This document shows positions 27,123 through 36,974 of a stretch of 40,785 bases of DNA, piece after piece. The stretch is taken from assembly GCA_028819435.1 (NCBI GenBank), contig JAPPLK010000072.1, positions 1 through 40,785 of the forward strand, written 5' to 3'. Within the stretch, counting starts at the first letter, position 1; each line of letters begins with the position of its first letter. Below the pieces are notes generated by a model. That model did no database searches, was not told the origin of the DNA, and saw only the letters and a list, made by a program, of their open reading frames with translations. The position numbers and the translations under genes are program-made. Source of the DNA: Nitrospira sp. (GTDB taxonomy: Bacteria; Nitrospirota; Nitrospiria; Nitrospirales; UBA8639).

Positions 27123-27545
27123 ATGCCCGTTCTTACTCATCACTTCTCGATCGCGATGCAAGGCCATTCGCACGTCGAGAATATCTCCGACCGCATTCGG
27201 CACTTCCTTGCCTCCACGCCGATGCAAGCCGGTATCGTCACGATCTTCGTGAAACATACGACGGCGTCGGTTCTTATCGTCGAAGATGAACCGGGTTTAC
27301 GCGCTGACACCAAAACCGTCTGGGATAATCTGGTTCCGGCAACCTCAACCTGGCAGCATAACGTGAGGAACCCCGGGGAGAACAACGGACACAGTCACTT
27401 GCGAGGCCAAATCCAGGGCCAATCATTGACCGTTCCATTTGCCGACAACCAATTACTCTTGGGGACCTGGCAAGAAATTGTTATTCTCGATTTTGATACA
27501 AGGGCACGCTCTCGAGAGATCATCGTCCAAGTGATGGGTGAGTGA
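27123..27545 (+). CDS. yjbQ: YjbQ/UPF0047 family protein
   Basis: 140 residues, the family's normal length. VENISDRIRHFLASTPMQAG, then IVTIFVKHTTASVLIVEDEP (His-Thr-Thr signature) and NGHSHLRGQIQGQSLTVPF, then LLLGTWQEIVILDFDTRARS cover all conserved blocks. The YjbQ family forms trimers with a small active-site pocket, and some members have weak thiamine-phosphate synthase activity; the true role is not settled. It is co-transcribed with the HD hydrolase. Confidence 0.93.
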   Translation: MPVLTHHFSIAMQGHSHVENISDRIRHFLASTPMQAGIVTIFVKHTTASVLIVEDEPGLRADTKTVWDNLVPATSTWQHNVRNPGENNGHSHLRGQIQGQSLTVPFADNQLLLGTWQEIVILDFDTRARSREIIVQVMGE

Positions 27546-27726
27546 GCTTGAATACGTGTGAGGCTGACTCTTTAAGTTATCCTTGTTTTTCGATTGACCG
27601 CTGCTAAAGCACGAGGAGCCGAAAAAAGAGATCTTTCTTGCTTTTTTTTCTAAATGAGAGACAATGAAATAGAGGACGGGAGGCAATAGAGCTCATTTCA
27701 TCGTGGTTTCACGGAGGGGATAATCC

Positions 27727-28446
27727 ATGACACAAAAAAGCCAAGCCGACAAACAACGACTCAACACCCCGTTGTTCTTCTGGATAACGGCCCTTCTTTT
27801 CACTTGCTTGTGTTGGACTCCCGTTTGGGCTGATAGTATGGATCAGCAACAACTTGTTGAAAAAGCCAAGCATACCATTGCAAGCTTTATGGAGGATCCG
27901 GATCTCACTTGGTTTCAGGATCACGTCAAGGAAGCCAAAGCCCTTTTGATTATCCCCCAACAATTAAAGGCTGCCTTCTTCTTTGGTGCGGATGGAGGCA
28001 GTGGAGTTTTGGTCGTCAATGATGACAAGACGGGAGAGTGGGGCGAACCGGCCTTTTACGTCTTGGGAGGACTCAGCTTTGGATTTCAATTCGGTGGGGA
28101 AGCTTCGGAAGTCATTATCTTGGCCATGACCCAAGGCGCAGTCGAAAAGCTCTATTCTTCATCCTTTAAACTGGGCGGTGATGTCTCCGTGGCAGCCGGA
28201 CCCTATGGAGGCGGAGTCGAGGGCGCTACCTCAGCCAATTTAAACGCCGACTTTCTTTCATTTTCTCGTTCAAAAGGGGCCTATGCGGGGATCTCATTGG
28301 AAGGATCGATCATCTATGCGGACGATGATTCCAATCAAGCTTATTATGGGAAAAAGGTTCGGCCCGTTGATATTCTTGTCACCAAATCCGTCAAAAATAA
28401 GCACTCGGCCGGTCTTCGCGAAGCCATTATGACAGCAACCAAATGA
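27727..28446 (+). CDS. SYLF-domain (Ysc84-like) secreted protein
   Basis: 239 residues; GGAGGGG precedes the ATG. After a polar start, FFWITALLFTCLCWTPVWA is a signal peptide. The SYLF domain follows: AKALLIIPQQLKAAFFFGAD, GSGVLVVNDDKTGEWGEPAF, GLSFGFQFGGEASEVIILAM and LEGSIIYADDDSNQAYYGK. The family binds lipids in eukaryotes and occurs as periplasmic proteins in bacteria. It stands alone, converging with clpB. Confidence 0.88.
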   Translation: MTQKSQADKQRLNTPLFFWITALLFTCLCWTPVWADSMDQQQLVEKAKHTIASFMEDPDLTWFQDHVKEAKALLIIPQQLKAAFFFGADGGSGVLVVNDDKTGEWGEPAFYVLGGLSFGFQFGGEASEVIILAMTQGAVEKLYSSSFKLGGDVSVAAGPYGGGVEGATSANLNADFLSFSRSKGAYAGISLEGSIIYADDDSNQAYYGKKVRPVDILVTKSVKNKHSAGLREAIMTATK

Positions 28447-28500
28447 GTGCGCATTCTTGCGTGAGCATGCCTCGCTGACGAATTAGAGGTGCAAGCAAGT

Positions 28501-31095
28501 CTATTCCTGAATGGCGGGGACGATCACGACCTCTCCATCTTTACAATCGATCGTCACCGCGTCACCGTCTTTTATCTCTCCTTTGACCAACAGCTTCGAC
28601 AAGGGTGTTTCGACGTCGTGCTGGATCAGGCGTTTCAACGGTCGAGCACCATACATGGAACTGTAGCCTCGCGACCCCAAATGAGACAGCGCCTCTTCGG
28701 TCACCTCCAACCGAATTCTTCGGTCTTCCAGCCTTGTTTTTAATCGCTCCAGTTGAATGTCCGCGATTCGACCGACCTCATCCGTGCTCAGCGGATGAAA
28801 GACAACGGTTTCATCGATACGATTCAAGAATTCCGGACGAAAATGCCGTTTGAGCACGTTCAAAACAAGGGCCTGCAATTCTTCATAGTTTTGTTCACGT
28901 TCCTGCGCCTCCAGAATTTCCTGACTGCCGATATTCGACGTCATAATCAAGACCGTATTCTTAAAATCAGCGGTTCGTCCTTGGGAATCGGTCAACCGGC
29001 CGTCGTCGAGGACCTGCAAGAGAATGTTGAATACGTCATGGTGAGCTTTCTCAATTTCATCCAGGAGAATCACGCAGAAAGGACGACGCCTGACGGCCTC
29101 GGTCAATTGCCCCCCCTCTTCATAGCCGACGTAGCCGGGTGGGGCCCCGATGAGTCGCGCCACGGCATGTTTTTCCATGTATTCCGACAAATCTATCCGT
29201 ATGAGATTGGCTTCGTCGTCAAAGAGGACGTGGGCCAAGGCCCGAGCCAGTTCAGTTTTCCCAACGCCGGTCGGACCGAGAAACAAAAATGAACCGATTG
29301 GCCGGTTGGGGTCCTTGATGCCGGATCTCGCCCTGAGGACGGCGTCGGCGACGGCTCGAACTCCTTCATCCTGGCCGACCACGCGTTGATGGAGCAACGT
29401 TCCCAATTGCAACAATTTTTCCATTTCCCCTTGGAGGAGACGGCTTACCGGAATGCCCGTCCAACGACTGACCACTGCTGCGATGTCTTCTTCGTCCACT
29501 TCTTCTTTCAATAGACGAGACTCCCCTTCCTGTCGATCGAGGTGCGCTTCTTCATCCTGGAGTTCCCTCTCCAGCCTCGGCATCGTTCCATAGCGGAGTT
29601 CCGCAACGCGATTGAGATCATATTCACGTTCAGCCTTTTCAACCTGGTGCTTCAAATCTTCAATGTGTTGTCGGATTTGTTGCAAGCGTCCGACTGCAGA
29701 TTTCTCCGCTTCCCACTGGGACTTCAATTCGGTAAGTTCCCGGCGCTTGTCCTCGAGTTCATCTTCCAACGTTTCAAGTCGTGCCTGGCTACCCGGATCC
29801 TCTTCCTTCTTGAGGGCTTCCCGTTCGATTTCGAGTTGCATCACTTTTCGGGAAACTTCATCCAATGCCGCGGGCATGCTGTCGATTTCCGTACGCAGTC
29901 TTGCGGCGGACTCATCAACGAGATCGATCGCCTTGTCCGGGAGAAACCGGTCGCCGATATATCGATGGGAAAGCCGTGCAGCCGCAACCAGGGCCGCGTC
30001 TTTAATGCGGACCCCATGATGGACCTCATATCGTTCCTTGAGTCCCCGCAAAATCGAAATCGTACTGGCGACCGACGGTTGTTCCACGAGCACGGGCTGG
30101 AACCGGCGTTCAAGTGCCGCGTCTTTTTCAATATGCTTGCGATACTCATCCAGGGTCGTCGCTCCGATCAGGTGGAGTTCCCCTCGCGCCAGCATCGGTT
30201 TCAACAGGTTGGCGGCATCCATGGCCCCTTCGGCCGCTCCCGTGCCCACCACGGTATGCAATTCGTCGATAAACAGGAGAACGTCTCCGTGAGACGACTG
30301 AATTTCCTTTAAGACAGCTTTCAGGCGTTCCTCAAACTCTCCCCGGAATTTGGCTCCGGCCACCAAGGCTCCCATGTCGAGGACGACCACGCGTTTTTGC
30401 TTCAACCCTTCAGGAACGTCGCCCTTGATGATCCGTTGAGCCAGCCCTTCGACAATGGCCGTTTTCCCGACACCGGGCTCACCGATGAGCACGGGATTGT
30501 TTTTTGTCCGTCTCGATAAGATTTGAATTGTCCGCCGGACCTCCTCGTCACGCCCGATCACCGGGTCCAGCTTTCCCTGGGTTGCCAAACGGGTCAAATC
30601 CCGGCCATATTTTTCCAGTGCCTGAAAGGTCCCTTCAGGGTCCTGGCTGGTCACTCGTTGATGACCTCGAACCTGTTGCAGGCCGGCCAACAGTTCATCG
30701 CGCGTCACCCCCAGGTCCTTTAACGCGCCATCTTGAGCCGCCAGGGCCAGCAGGAGATGCTCGACACTGACGTATTCGTCCTTCAAGGATTGTTTTTCAT
30801 CTTCGGCACGAGCCAGCAACATGGACGTGCGCTGAGTCAAATGTAGCTGACCGGGCGCTGCTCCCGTGCCACGCACTTGAGGGATTTTGGCAAGTCGTTG
30901 CTCGGTCTTGGCTCTCACGGCGGAACCGGACACTCCGCTGTGCTCCAGGATCGGATCGGCAGACCCGTTAACTTGCGCCAGTAAAGCCGCCAGCACGTGC
31001 TCAACGTCGATACCCTGGTGATTTCGGCGCATGGCAAGGGCAGACGCGGCTTGTAGCGCTTCCTGTACTTTGAGCGTCATGCGGTTCATATCCAT
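28501..31095 (-). CDS. clpB: ClpB disaggregase (AAA+ chaperone)
   Basis: 864 residues. The N-terminal Clp repeat domain (about 1-145) is followed by the first AAA+ ring (Walker [16 protein letters not shown], Walker [14 protein letters not shown]), the coiled-coil M domain (about 400-530, [14 protein letters not shown] to [15 protein letters not shown]) that marks ClpB rather than ClpA/C, and the second ring ([35 protein letters not shown]). It works with DnaK to resolve aggregates after heat stress. GGGGAG precedes the ATG. A 142-bp miniature element begins 22 bp upstream of the start, inside the leader, so the native promoter is pushed beyond it. Confidence 0.98.
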   Translation of the reverse strand: MDMNRMTLKVQEALQAASALAMRRNHQGIDVEHVLAALLAQVNGSADPILEHSGVSGSAVRAKTEQRLAKIPQVRGTGAAPGQLHLTQRTSMLLARAEDEKQSLKDEYVSVEHLLLALAAQDGALKDLGVTRDELLAGLQQVRGHQRVTSQDPEGTFQALEKYGRDLTRLATQGKLDPVIGRDEEVRRTIQILSRRTKNNPVLIGEPGVGKTAIVEGLAQRIIKGDVPEGLKQKRVVVLDMGALVAGAKFRGEFEERLKAVLKEIQSSHGDVLLFIDELHTVVGTGAAEGAMDAANLLKPMLARGELHLIGATTLDEYRKHIEKDAALERRFQPVLVEQPSVASTISILRGLKERYEVHHGVRIKDAALVAAARLSHRYIGDRFLPDKAIDLVDESAARLRTEIDSMPAALDEVSRKVMQLEIEREALKKEEDPGSQARLETLEDELEDKRRELTELKSQWEAEKSAVGRLQQIRQHIEDLKHQVEKAEREYDLNRVAELRYGTMPRLERELQDEEAHLDRQEGESRLLKEEVDEEDIAAVVSRWTGIPVSRLLQGEMEKLLQLGTLLHQRVVGQDEGVRAVADAVLRARSGIKDPNRPIGSFLFLGPTGVGKTELARALAHVLFDDEANLIRIDLSEYMEKHAVARLIGAPPGYVGYEEGGQLTEAVRRRPFCVILLDEIEKAHHDVFNILLQVLDDGRLTDSQGRTADFKNTVLIMTSNIGSQEILEAQEREQNYEELQALVLNVLKRHFRPEFLNRIDETVVFHPLSTDEVGRIADIQLERLKTRLEDRRIRLEVTEEALSHLGSRGYSSMYGARPLKRLIQHDVETPLSKLLVKGEIKDGDAVTIDCKDGEVVIVPAIQE

Positions 31096-31116
31096 GATTA
31101 CCGACTCCCCTGTAAA

Positions 31117-31258
31117 GGAACCTCTGCTTTACTGCACTATCGGGCGCAGGGCTGCGTTGTGTCCTCGCTCAACCCTCACCTATCTCTCTGATAAGCCTCG
31201 GGTTTCGCTGCGGGACGCCTTGCCCTGCATCCCGCTATCACAATAAATCAGAGGTTCC
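31117..31258. mobile_element. 142-bp miniature inverted-repeat element, copy 1
   Basis: The element has perfect 10-bp ends GGAACCTCTG/CAGAGGTTCC within longer imperfect inverted repeats (about 37 bp, both reaching a GCAGGGC block) and is flanked by TAAA on both sides (31113-31116 and 31259-31262). It is non-coding. Copy 2 at 33015-33156 is its inverted twin with only 6 differences. It lies in the clpB leader. Confidence 0.9.
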
Positions 31259-31270
31259 TAAATATTTTCG

Positions 31271-31341
31271 ATCAACGATCGTCTATCATCAGATAATCAC
31301 GTCCCCCAAAAAATCAAGTAGGAATCAACGATCGTCGTTCC
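31271..31341. promoter_or_regulatory. Two ATCAACGATCGTC sites upstream of clpB
   Basis: An exact 13-bp direct repeat lies at 31271-31283 and 31324-31336. The second is part of an imperfect dyad GGAATCAACGATCGTCGTTC C that resembles the perfect palindrome at 13690. Between them, on the minus strand, lies TTGATTTTTTGGGGG, a possible -35 region for clpB. No CIRCE element is present. Confidence 0.45.
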
Positions 31342-31354
31342 TTACTCTCGACGA

Positions 31355-32947
31355 TTAGATAGGCGATGCCATCAGTCGTTCGTAGATCATGAGAACCCGG
31401 GTCCTGACGGATTCATAGCGGGCGAGAAAGCTTGAGGTCGCAGAAGATGGGGGTTGATCCGCATAGCCCATGCGGACGGCACATTTGGTCAATTCGGCAG
31501 GTTGATGCGGCAATGTATGGGTTTGCAGTTCATGGACCATTTGTATCTTATTCTCAACGTCACGCAGAAACAGATAGGCCTCCTCCAGAAACTTTCCATC
31601 AGCATCTTGTAAAAGGTTAAGCGCTTGGAGTTGCTGAAGCCCTGTAATCGTATTCGACTCAAATAATTGTGGGTGCCTGGCCACGTGCAACAATTGAAGC
31701 GTTTGGACTATGAATTCAATGTCACGAATTCCTCCAGGGCTGAGTTTGACGTTACGTTCATGCTCTTTTTTCATCTCGACTCTTCGGTGAATCTGAGATC
31801 TTAGCGCGTGAACCGTTTCGACAAGATCTCTGCTCCCCTGTTCTTCTTGCCCCATGACAAACGGCCGGATTTTCTTGAGAAAGGTCTGCCCCAAATACCG
31901 ATGTCCTGCTATGGGACGTGCCTTTAACAATGCCAGCCGTTCCCAAGTCCTTCCTCGCGTTTGATAATATTTCACGGCGTCACGGCTTGCCCAAGCCAAT
32001 GGTCCAACGTCTCCTTCAGGTCGCAAACGCAAATCCACTCGAAACAATCGCCCTTCCGAAGTGGACGCCGACAGGATTCGGGTAAGTTCCATGGCAACAA
32101 TTTGAAAAAACATCTCATTACTGATTGGTTTTTTCGCGGTTTTTATGTGCCTGTTGCCCGACGAGTATAAATAGATGAGATCGACGTCGGAACTGTAGTT
32201 CAACTCACCTCCACCGAGTTTTCCCATTCCCAACACCACAAATCCTTTGCCGCTCCTACTCATCACGGGGCCTCGATAAAGGGGAATCCCATATTCCTTG
32301 CACAGTTCTTCGTGAACGAGCCGGTACGCGGCGTGGATCACGATTTCCGCAAGTAGCGACAGGGATTGAACCGTCTCCGCGACGGATGCAACGCGAAAAA
32401 GGTCTCGCGCGCCGATACGCAGCATTTCCCGGCGATGGAAACGTCGAAGTGCGTCGAATTTGTGTTCGTAAGTGTGCACAAGACCAAGGGTTTCGTCCAA
32501 GACCGTTTGCAGGCGTTTGAAATCAGGTGCGCCCTGCAAGACGCGCTCTTGCTCGATCCAATAGATTAACATAGGGTCTCGAATGAGCGTTTCCGCCATC
32601 GCAGGGCTGTTTCCGAACAAAATACACAACAACTGCAGGACGTGCGGTACCTGCGCCAAAAAACCAAATACTTGGGTTCTGGCATTGCCGGCATCAAGAT
32701 AGCGCTCCCATTCTCGTAAGGCTTGATCCGGATCGGCCGTCACTGAAACGGCGCGCAAGAGATCAGCAAGAATGGCTGCGAGCCGTTTTCTGCTTCCAGG
32801 TTCGCCAGCCATAAGTTGAAGATTGGCATCGGCTTCTTTCCAATTCCGGAACCCATATGGCGCCAACAGCCGTTCGACTTCCGAATAGGCTAAATTCGGA
32901 GAAAGCAGCAAAGGACGAGGGCCAGACTTAAAACGCGGCTTGAGCAT
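31355..32947 (-). CDS. glnE: GlnE-type adenylyltransferase unit, single catalytic domain
   Basis: 530 residues from the ATG at 32947 (a TTG two codons upstream is possible). Canonical GlnE (about 950 residues) has two such halves, one removing and one adding AMP on glutamine synthetase; this protein is one half. A helical start (about 1-190) contains AETLIRDPMLIYWIEQ and RRFHRREMLRIGARDLFRVA. The nucleotidyltransferase core has VVLGMGKLGGGELNYSSDVD with metal ligands Asp254 and Asp256, and RVDLRLRPEGD with Asp305. The helical regulatory part has KLSPGGIRDIEFIVQTLQLL. The layout fits the N-terminal (deadenylylating) half best. It is divergent from the second unit and bracketed by inverted 142-bp elements. 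Confidence 0.85.
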   Translation of the reverse strand: MLKPRFKSGPRPLLLSPNLAYSEVERLLAPYGFRNWKEADANLQLMAGEPGSRKRLAAILADLLRAVSVTADPDQALREWERYLDAGNARTQVFGFLAQVPHVLQLLCILFGNSPAMAETLIRDPMLIYWIEQERVLQGAPDFKRLQTVLDETLGLVHTYEHKFDALRRFHRREMLRIGARDLFRVASVAETVQSLSLLAEIVIHAAYRLVHEELCKEYGIPLYRGPVMSRSGKGFVVLGMGKLGGGELNYSSDVDLIYLYSSGNRHIKTAKKPISNEMFFQIVAMELTRILSASTSEGRLFRVDLRLRPEGDVGPLAWASRDAVKYYQTRGRTWERLALLKARPIAGHRYLGQTFLKKIRPFVMGQEEQGSRDLVETVHALRSQIHRRVEMKKEHERNVKLSPGGIRDIEFIVQTLQLLHVARHPQLFESNTITGLQQLQALNLLQDADGKFLEEAYLFLRDVENKIQMVHELQTHTLPHQPAELTKCAVRMGYADQPPSSATSSFLARYESVRTRVLMIYERLMASPI

Positions 32948-33014
32948 AATCAATCACGAGAAACGTTTGAGGGTTAATCCTTCTCACAATCGTCACACGT
33001 TAAGGTATACTTTA

Positions 33015-33156
33015 GGAACCTCTGAGTTATTGTGATAGCGGGATGCAGGGCAAGGCGTCCCGGAGCGAAACCCGAAGCTTATCATAGAGATAGGTGAGGG
33101 TTGAGCGAGGACACAACGCAGCCATGCGCCCGATAGTGCAGTAAATCAGAGGTTCC
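33015..33156. mobile_element. 142-bp miniature inverted-repeat element, copy 2 (inverted)
   Basis: Reverse-complement twin of 31117-31258, with about 96 percent identity (6 mismatches in 142 bp) and TTTA on both sides (33011-33014 and 33157-33160). It fills most of the 218-bp space between the two divergent glnE-type genes and stops 9 bp before the ATG of the second. Confidence 0.9.
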
Positions 33157-33165
33157 TTTATTGTC

Positions 33166-35454
33166 ATGAAAAAGCCATTCGACAAGACGGAACTGGAAAA
33201 ACTCTCTCCACGAATCGACCCTGCAGTGATCAAGGACTTCCTGGATCGCATGGACCCGGATTATTTCTTGGAATTTTCAACCCAGACCGTGGCGGAACAC
33301 GTGACCATGGCCAACATCCTGACCTTGGAAGATCCCTGCACGCTCCTTGTTCAACCAGCAAACGATGCGAATCAATACCGGCTCACGATCGTCGCCTACG
33401 ACTATTTTGCGGAATTTGCCACGATTTGCGGCTTGTTGTCCGCCTATGGTTTCAACATACGTGAAGCGCTTGTTTTCACGTATCATGACGACCCGGTTTC
33501 TTCGTCGAAAACTTTACGTCACATGCAAGCGCTCAAATGGCCGATCCTGCGCCCACGCCAACGACCGGGCCTCTTCAAAAGAAAAGTTGTGGACGTCTTT
33601 CAGGTTCACCTTCTCCCGGGGACGACGTTCGATACGGCCATTGAGCAGGAATTGAGCCAGGACTTGTCCCACATGGTGTGTTTGCTCGAATCCCAGAAGC
33701 TCCAGGAGGTCCGCAATTACGTCAATCGCAAATTAGTGGAAATGCTTGGCCAAAGAAAAACGGCGGCTTCCGCCCTCGTGCATCCGGTGGAAATATTTTT
33801 CAACAACGTGCGTTCCATGCGAGATACCATCGTCGATATCAGGGGCACGGATTCCCCGGCTTTCTTATACGCCTTTACGAACGCGTTGGCCATGAGAGGA
33901 CTGTATTTTTCAAAAGCCGTGATTGATGGAGACGGCACCAGGGTCCGCAACCGATTTTTTGTCAGGGATCGACACGGCAAGAAGATTGTCTCGGCACAAG
34001 AACAACAGGAACTGACCGTTGCCGCCGCCCTCATCAAGGAATTTACCCATTCCCTCACGTGGGCCCCGGATCCCGGCAAGGCGTTGAATCATTTCAGTCA
34101 TTTCCTGGACCAGTTACTGGAACAGCGTCTCAGCAAAAAACAGATCAGCTTGCTCACCAAAAGAGATTCGTTGGCCAACCTCGCCCGGGTGTTCGGCACA
34201 AGCGATTTTTTATGGGAAGATTTCCTTCGCCGGCAACACGTCAACCTTCTGCCCATTGTCGAAACGTTCCATCAACCTCAGGTCCGATCATCAAAAACCG
34301 CTCTCGCTAAGGCGTTGAAGACCACACTTGGAAAGAATCGAAATCCGGAAAACAGAAAAACGATCTTGAACCGATTTAAAGATCAGGAATTGTTTCGTAT
34401 CGACATGCACCATATTCTCAACGAAACGTCCCTCCCCTCGTTCTCCGAATCGCTCACGATCCTGGCTGAAGTGATCTTAGCACAAGCTCTCGTTGAGGCA
34501 CAGGCGGTGGTCAACCGAAAACATCCACCGCCATCCGCGCTGAACAAAAATCCTCCGCCGTTCAGTATTTGCGGGTTAGGCAAGTTGGGCGGTCGTGAGT
34601 TGGGCTACGCCTCCGATATTGAATTGATCTTTGTCTATGGGACGAATGCCTCGGGTCGTCCCAACCCCGGCATCGGGGAATACTACGAACGGCTGGTCCG
34701 GGAATTTCTCCATTGGATCGAGGCGAAACAGGAGGGAATTTTTCAGATCGACATCCGGCTTCGCCCTTACGGAGAAAAAGGCTTGCTGGCGAATTCATTT
34801 GAAGACATCAAGTCCTACTATCGGACGGGAGGCGCTGCTGCGCCGTTTGAGCGGCAGGCCTTGATCAAGTTGCGACACGTCGCGGGACACGCCGCGCTGG
34901 GCCGTCGCATTGAACGCTACCGTGACGAGTTTGTCTACAGCCAGGCCCCCTGGCCTTTGGAAGCTGCGCTGCATTTGCGCCGCAGACAGATGCGGGAATT
35001 GGTCTCCAAGGGCGACATCCACGTGAAATACAGTCCGGGCGGGCTCATCGACGTTGAATATGCCGCTCAGTACCTTCAGGTACAGCATGGCTACCGGGAT
35101 ACCTCACTGCATACTCCCAATACCCTGGACGCCCTTGAGGCCCTTCAAGCGACAAGCATGCTTTCACGTCACGACGCGACAATGCTGATGGAAGATTATC
35201 TGTTCCTGAGAAAGGTGATTGATGGCTTGCGCATCGTTCGCGGAAATACCAAGGACCTGGTGTTGCCGGAGTCCGGTTCCGACGACATGATCTACCTGGC
35301 AAGAAGATTAGGGTATCTCACCGATGTCTGGAAAGAAGGGGCGCAAACGTTTGAAAACGAGTTACAACAACGCATGAACCGGACACATGCCATATTCGTT
35401 AAACTGTTTTGTCGAACGCCATCCGGCAAAAGAAAACGGCGTCTTTCCGATTGA
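33166..35454 (+). CDS. ACT-like domain fused to a GlnE-type adenylyltransferase unit
   Basis: 762 residues. Residues about 71-125 (QYRLTIVAYDYFAEFATICG, then LLSAYGFNIREALVFTYHDD) look like an ACT amino-acid-sensing fold, as in GlnD. A long helical part follows. The GlnE-type core has ICGLGKLGGRELGYASDIEL with Asp484 and Glu486 (usually Asp-x-Asp), and QIDIRLRPYGEKG with Asp529. Then come KYSPGGLIDVEYAAQYLQ and a helical end. It probably adenylylates or deadenylylates glutamine synthetase, sensing glutamine itself; that is inference. The ATG has only AGAGG inside the 142-bp element as a weak ribosome site, 13 bases away. The last codons overlap the glnA terminator. Confidence 0.8.
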   Translation: MKKPFDKTELEKLSPRIDPAVIKDFLDRMDPDYFLEFSTQTVAEHVTMANILTLEDPCTLLVQPANDANQYRLTIVAYDYFAEFATICGLLSAYGFNIREALVFTYHDDPVSSSKTLRHMQALKWPILRPRQRPGLFKRKVVDVFQVHLLPGTTFDTAIEQELSQDLSHMVCLLESQKLQEVRNYVNRKLVEMLGQRKTAASALVHPVEIFFNNVRSMRDTIVDIRGTDSPAFLYAFTNALAMRGLYFSKAVIDGDGTRVRNRFFVRDRHGKKIVSAQEQQELTVAAALIKEFTHSLTWAPDPGKALNHFSHFLDQLLEQRLSKKQISLLTKRDSLANLARVFGTSDFLWEDFLRRQHVNLLPIVETFHQPQVRSSKTALAKALKTTLGKNRNPENRKTILNRFKDQELFRIDMHHILNETSLPSFSESLTILAEVILAQALVEAQAVVNRKHPPPSALNKNPPPFSICGLGKLGGRELGYASDIELIFVYGTNASGRPNPGIGEYYERLVREFLHWIEAKQEGIFQIDIRLRPYGEKGLLANSFEDIKSYYRTGGAAAPFERQALIKLRHVAGHAALGRRIERYRDEFVYSQAPWPLEAALHLRRRQMRELVSKGDIHVKYSPGGLIDVEYAAQYLQVQHGYRDTSLHTPNTLDALEALQATSMLSRHDATMLMEDYLFLRKVIDGLRIVRGNTKDLVLPESGSDDMIYLARRLGYLTDVWKEGAQTFENELQQRMNRTHAIFVKLFCRTPSGKRKRRLSD

Positions 35455-35470
35455 ACCGGAAAGACGCCGT
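35436..35470 (-). terminator. Intrinsic terminator of glnA, overlapping the end of the ACT-GlnE gene
   Basis: A 14-bp perfect stem ACGGCGTCTTTCCG (35436-35449)/CGGAAAGACGCCGT (35457-35470) has a 7-base loop. On the minus strand it runs into TTTTCTTTT, so it ends glnA transcripts. The stop codon of the convergent ACT-GlnE gene (35452-35454) lies in the loop. The plus strand lacks a T-run. Confidence 0.85.
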
Positions 35471-35502
35471 GATGTCCAAATAGGACTCGAAGCCCCATCG
35501 CG

Positions 35503-36912
35503 TTAAATGTCGTAGTACATGAAGAATTCATGGGGATGAGGGCGAATGCGAACCGCATCGGCTTCGTTTTCCCGTTTATAGCTGAGCCAAGCTTCCACCA
35601 GGTCTTCGCTGAAGACTCCACCTTTTAACAGGAACTGGTAGTCGTTTTCCAGGTTGTCGAGGGCTTCATCCAGGCTCGCTGGCACGGTTGGGATATTCGA
35701 AGCTTCCTCCGGCGCCAAATCGTAGAGATTTTTATCCATGGCTTCGCCCGGGTCGATCTTGTTTTGAATGCCGTCGAGGCCCGCCATCAACATCGCACTG
35801 AATGCAAGATAAAAGTTGGCCGAGGGATCAGGGAAACGCACTTCGATCCGCTTGGCTTTCGGGTTGGTCGAATACATTGGGATTCGAATGCCTGCCGACC
35901 TGTTCCGGCTGGAATAAGCCAACAACACGGGAGCCTCGAATCCGGGCGTCAATCGTTTATAGGAATTGGTCGTTGGATTCGTGAACGCCGCCAGGGCCGG
36001 AGCATGTTTCAGCACGCCGCCGATGTAATGCAGGCACGCTTTGGACACGCCAGCGTATTCTTTGCCGGCGAAAGTTGGGGTTCCGCCCTTCCAGATACTT
36101 TGATGCGTGTGCATGCCCGTCCCGTTATCCTGGAACAACGGTTTCGGCATGAACGTCGCGGTTTTACCGTGCCGCCTGGCCACGTTTTTGACGATGTATT
36201 TGTACATCATCATTTTATCTGCCATGTTCAGTAAACTGTCGAAGCGAAGATCGATTTCGGCTTGTCCTCCCGTGGCCACTTCGTGATGGTGTTTTTCAAC
36301 GTGAATCCCGGCCTTTTCCATTTCCCGGACCATTTCGGTACGAATGTCCTGTTGCGTATCCGTCGGGGGAACGGGGAAATAGCCTTCCTTATGCCTTGGC
36401 CGCGATCCCAGGTTGTGCCCATCATCGCCTGAATTCCAAATGCCCTCTTCGGAGTCGATAAAATAATAACCGGAGTTGCTGGTTTGGTCATAACTCGCGT
36501 GGTCAAACACAAAGAACTCGGCTTCAGGCCCCCAATAGGAGACGTCGCCGATTCTGGTGCTCTTCAGGTATTGCTCCGCCCGTTGAGCCACGCCTCGCGG
36601 GTCCCGCTCGTAGACGGCGCGCGTGATTGGATCTTGCACGTTACACACCATACTGAGAGTGGGCAGTTCGGTAAACGGATCCATCCGGGCGGAATTCGGA
36701 TCGGGGAATACCAGCATGTCACTGTTCTGAATCGCTTTCCACCCGCGGATGGATGATCCGTCAAAGCCTGCTCCATCCTTAAACAAATCAAGGTTCAGTT
36801 CGGAGGTCGGGATGGAAAAATGCTGCCACGTCCCGACCAGGTCCACAAACTTGAGATCGACCATTTCCACTTTGTTCTTTTTGGCAAAATCCAAGACTTC
36901 ACGGGGAGTCAT
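35503..36912 (-). CDS. glnA: Glutamine synthetase type I, adenylylatable
   Basis: 469 residues. It makes glutamine from glutamate, ammonia and ATP as a dodecamer. [88 protein letters not shown] and [20 protein letters not shown] are the catalytic blocks. The NLYDLAPEE loop carries Tyr397, the classical site of AMP attachment by GlnE, so the paired glnE-type genes next door have their target. A strong AAGGAGGT lies before the ATG. It is 62 bp downstream of amtB on the same strand and ends at the hairpin at 35436-35470. Confidence 0.98.
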   Translation of the reverse strand: MTPREVLDFAKKNKVEMVDLKFVDLVGTWQHFSIPTSELNLDLFKDGAGFDGSSIRGWKAIQNSDMLVFPDPNSARMDPFTELPTLSMVCNVQDPITRAVYERDPRGVAQRAEQYLKSTRIGDVSYWGPEAEFFVFDHASYDQTSNSGYYFIDSEEGIWNSGDDGHNLGSRPRHKEGYFPVPPTDTQQDIRTEMVREMEKAGIHVEKHHHEVATGGQAEIDLRFDSLLNMADKMMMYKYIVKNVARRHGKTATFMPKPLFQDNGTGMHTHQSIWKGGTPTFAGKEYAGVSKACLHYIGGVLKHAPALAAFTNPTTNSYKRLTPGFEAPVLLAYSSRNRSAGIRIPMYSTNPKAKRIEVRFPDPSANFYLAFSAMLMAGLDGIQNKIDPGEAMDKNLYDLAPEEASNIPTVPASLDEALDNLENDYQFLLKGGVFSEDLVEAWLSYKRENEADAVRIRPHPHEFFMYYDI

Positions 36913-36974
36913 TCTGTACCTCCTTCTTCACACAATAGGTTCCTTTGTTGTACAACACCGATATGAATACTTTT

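Noticed and set aside
31096-31354. CIRCE or sigma-32 control of clpB
   Set aside because: No TTAGCACTC/GAGTGCTAA dyad, and no convincing CTTGAAA with CCCCAT; only the unexplained AACGATCGT sites are present.
31117-33156. The two 142-bp repeats as part of a CRISPR or an integron
   Set aside because: There are only two copies, inverted, with terminal inverted repeats and flanking TAAA, and no spacers, cas genes or integrase.
33166-35454. ACT-GlnE gene as merely the broken C-terminal half of a split glnE
   Set aside because: It has its own start, a 460-residue N-terminal extension with an ACT-like segment, and no trace of a frameshift; it is a distinct architecture.
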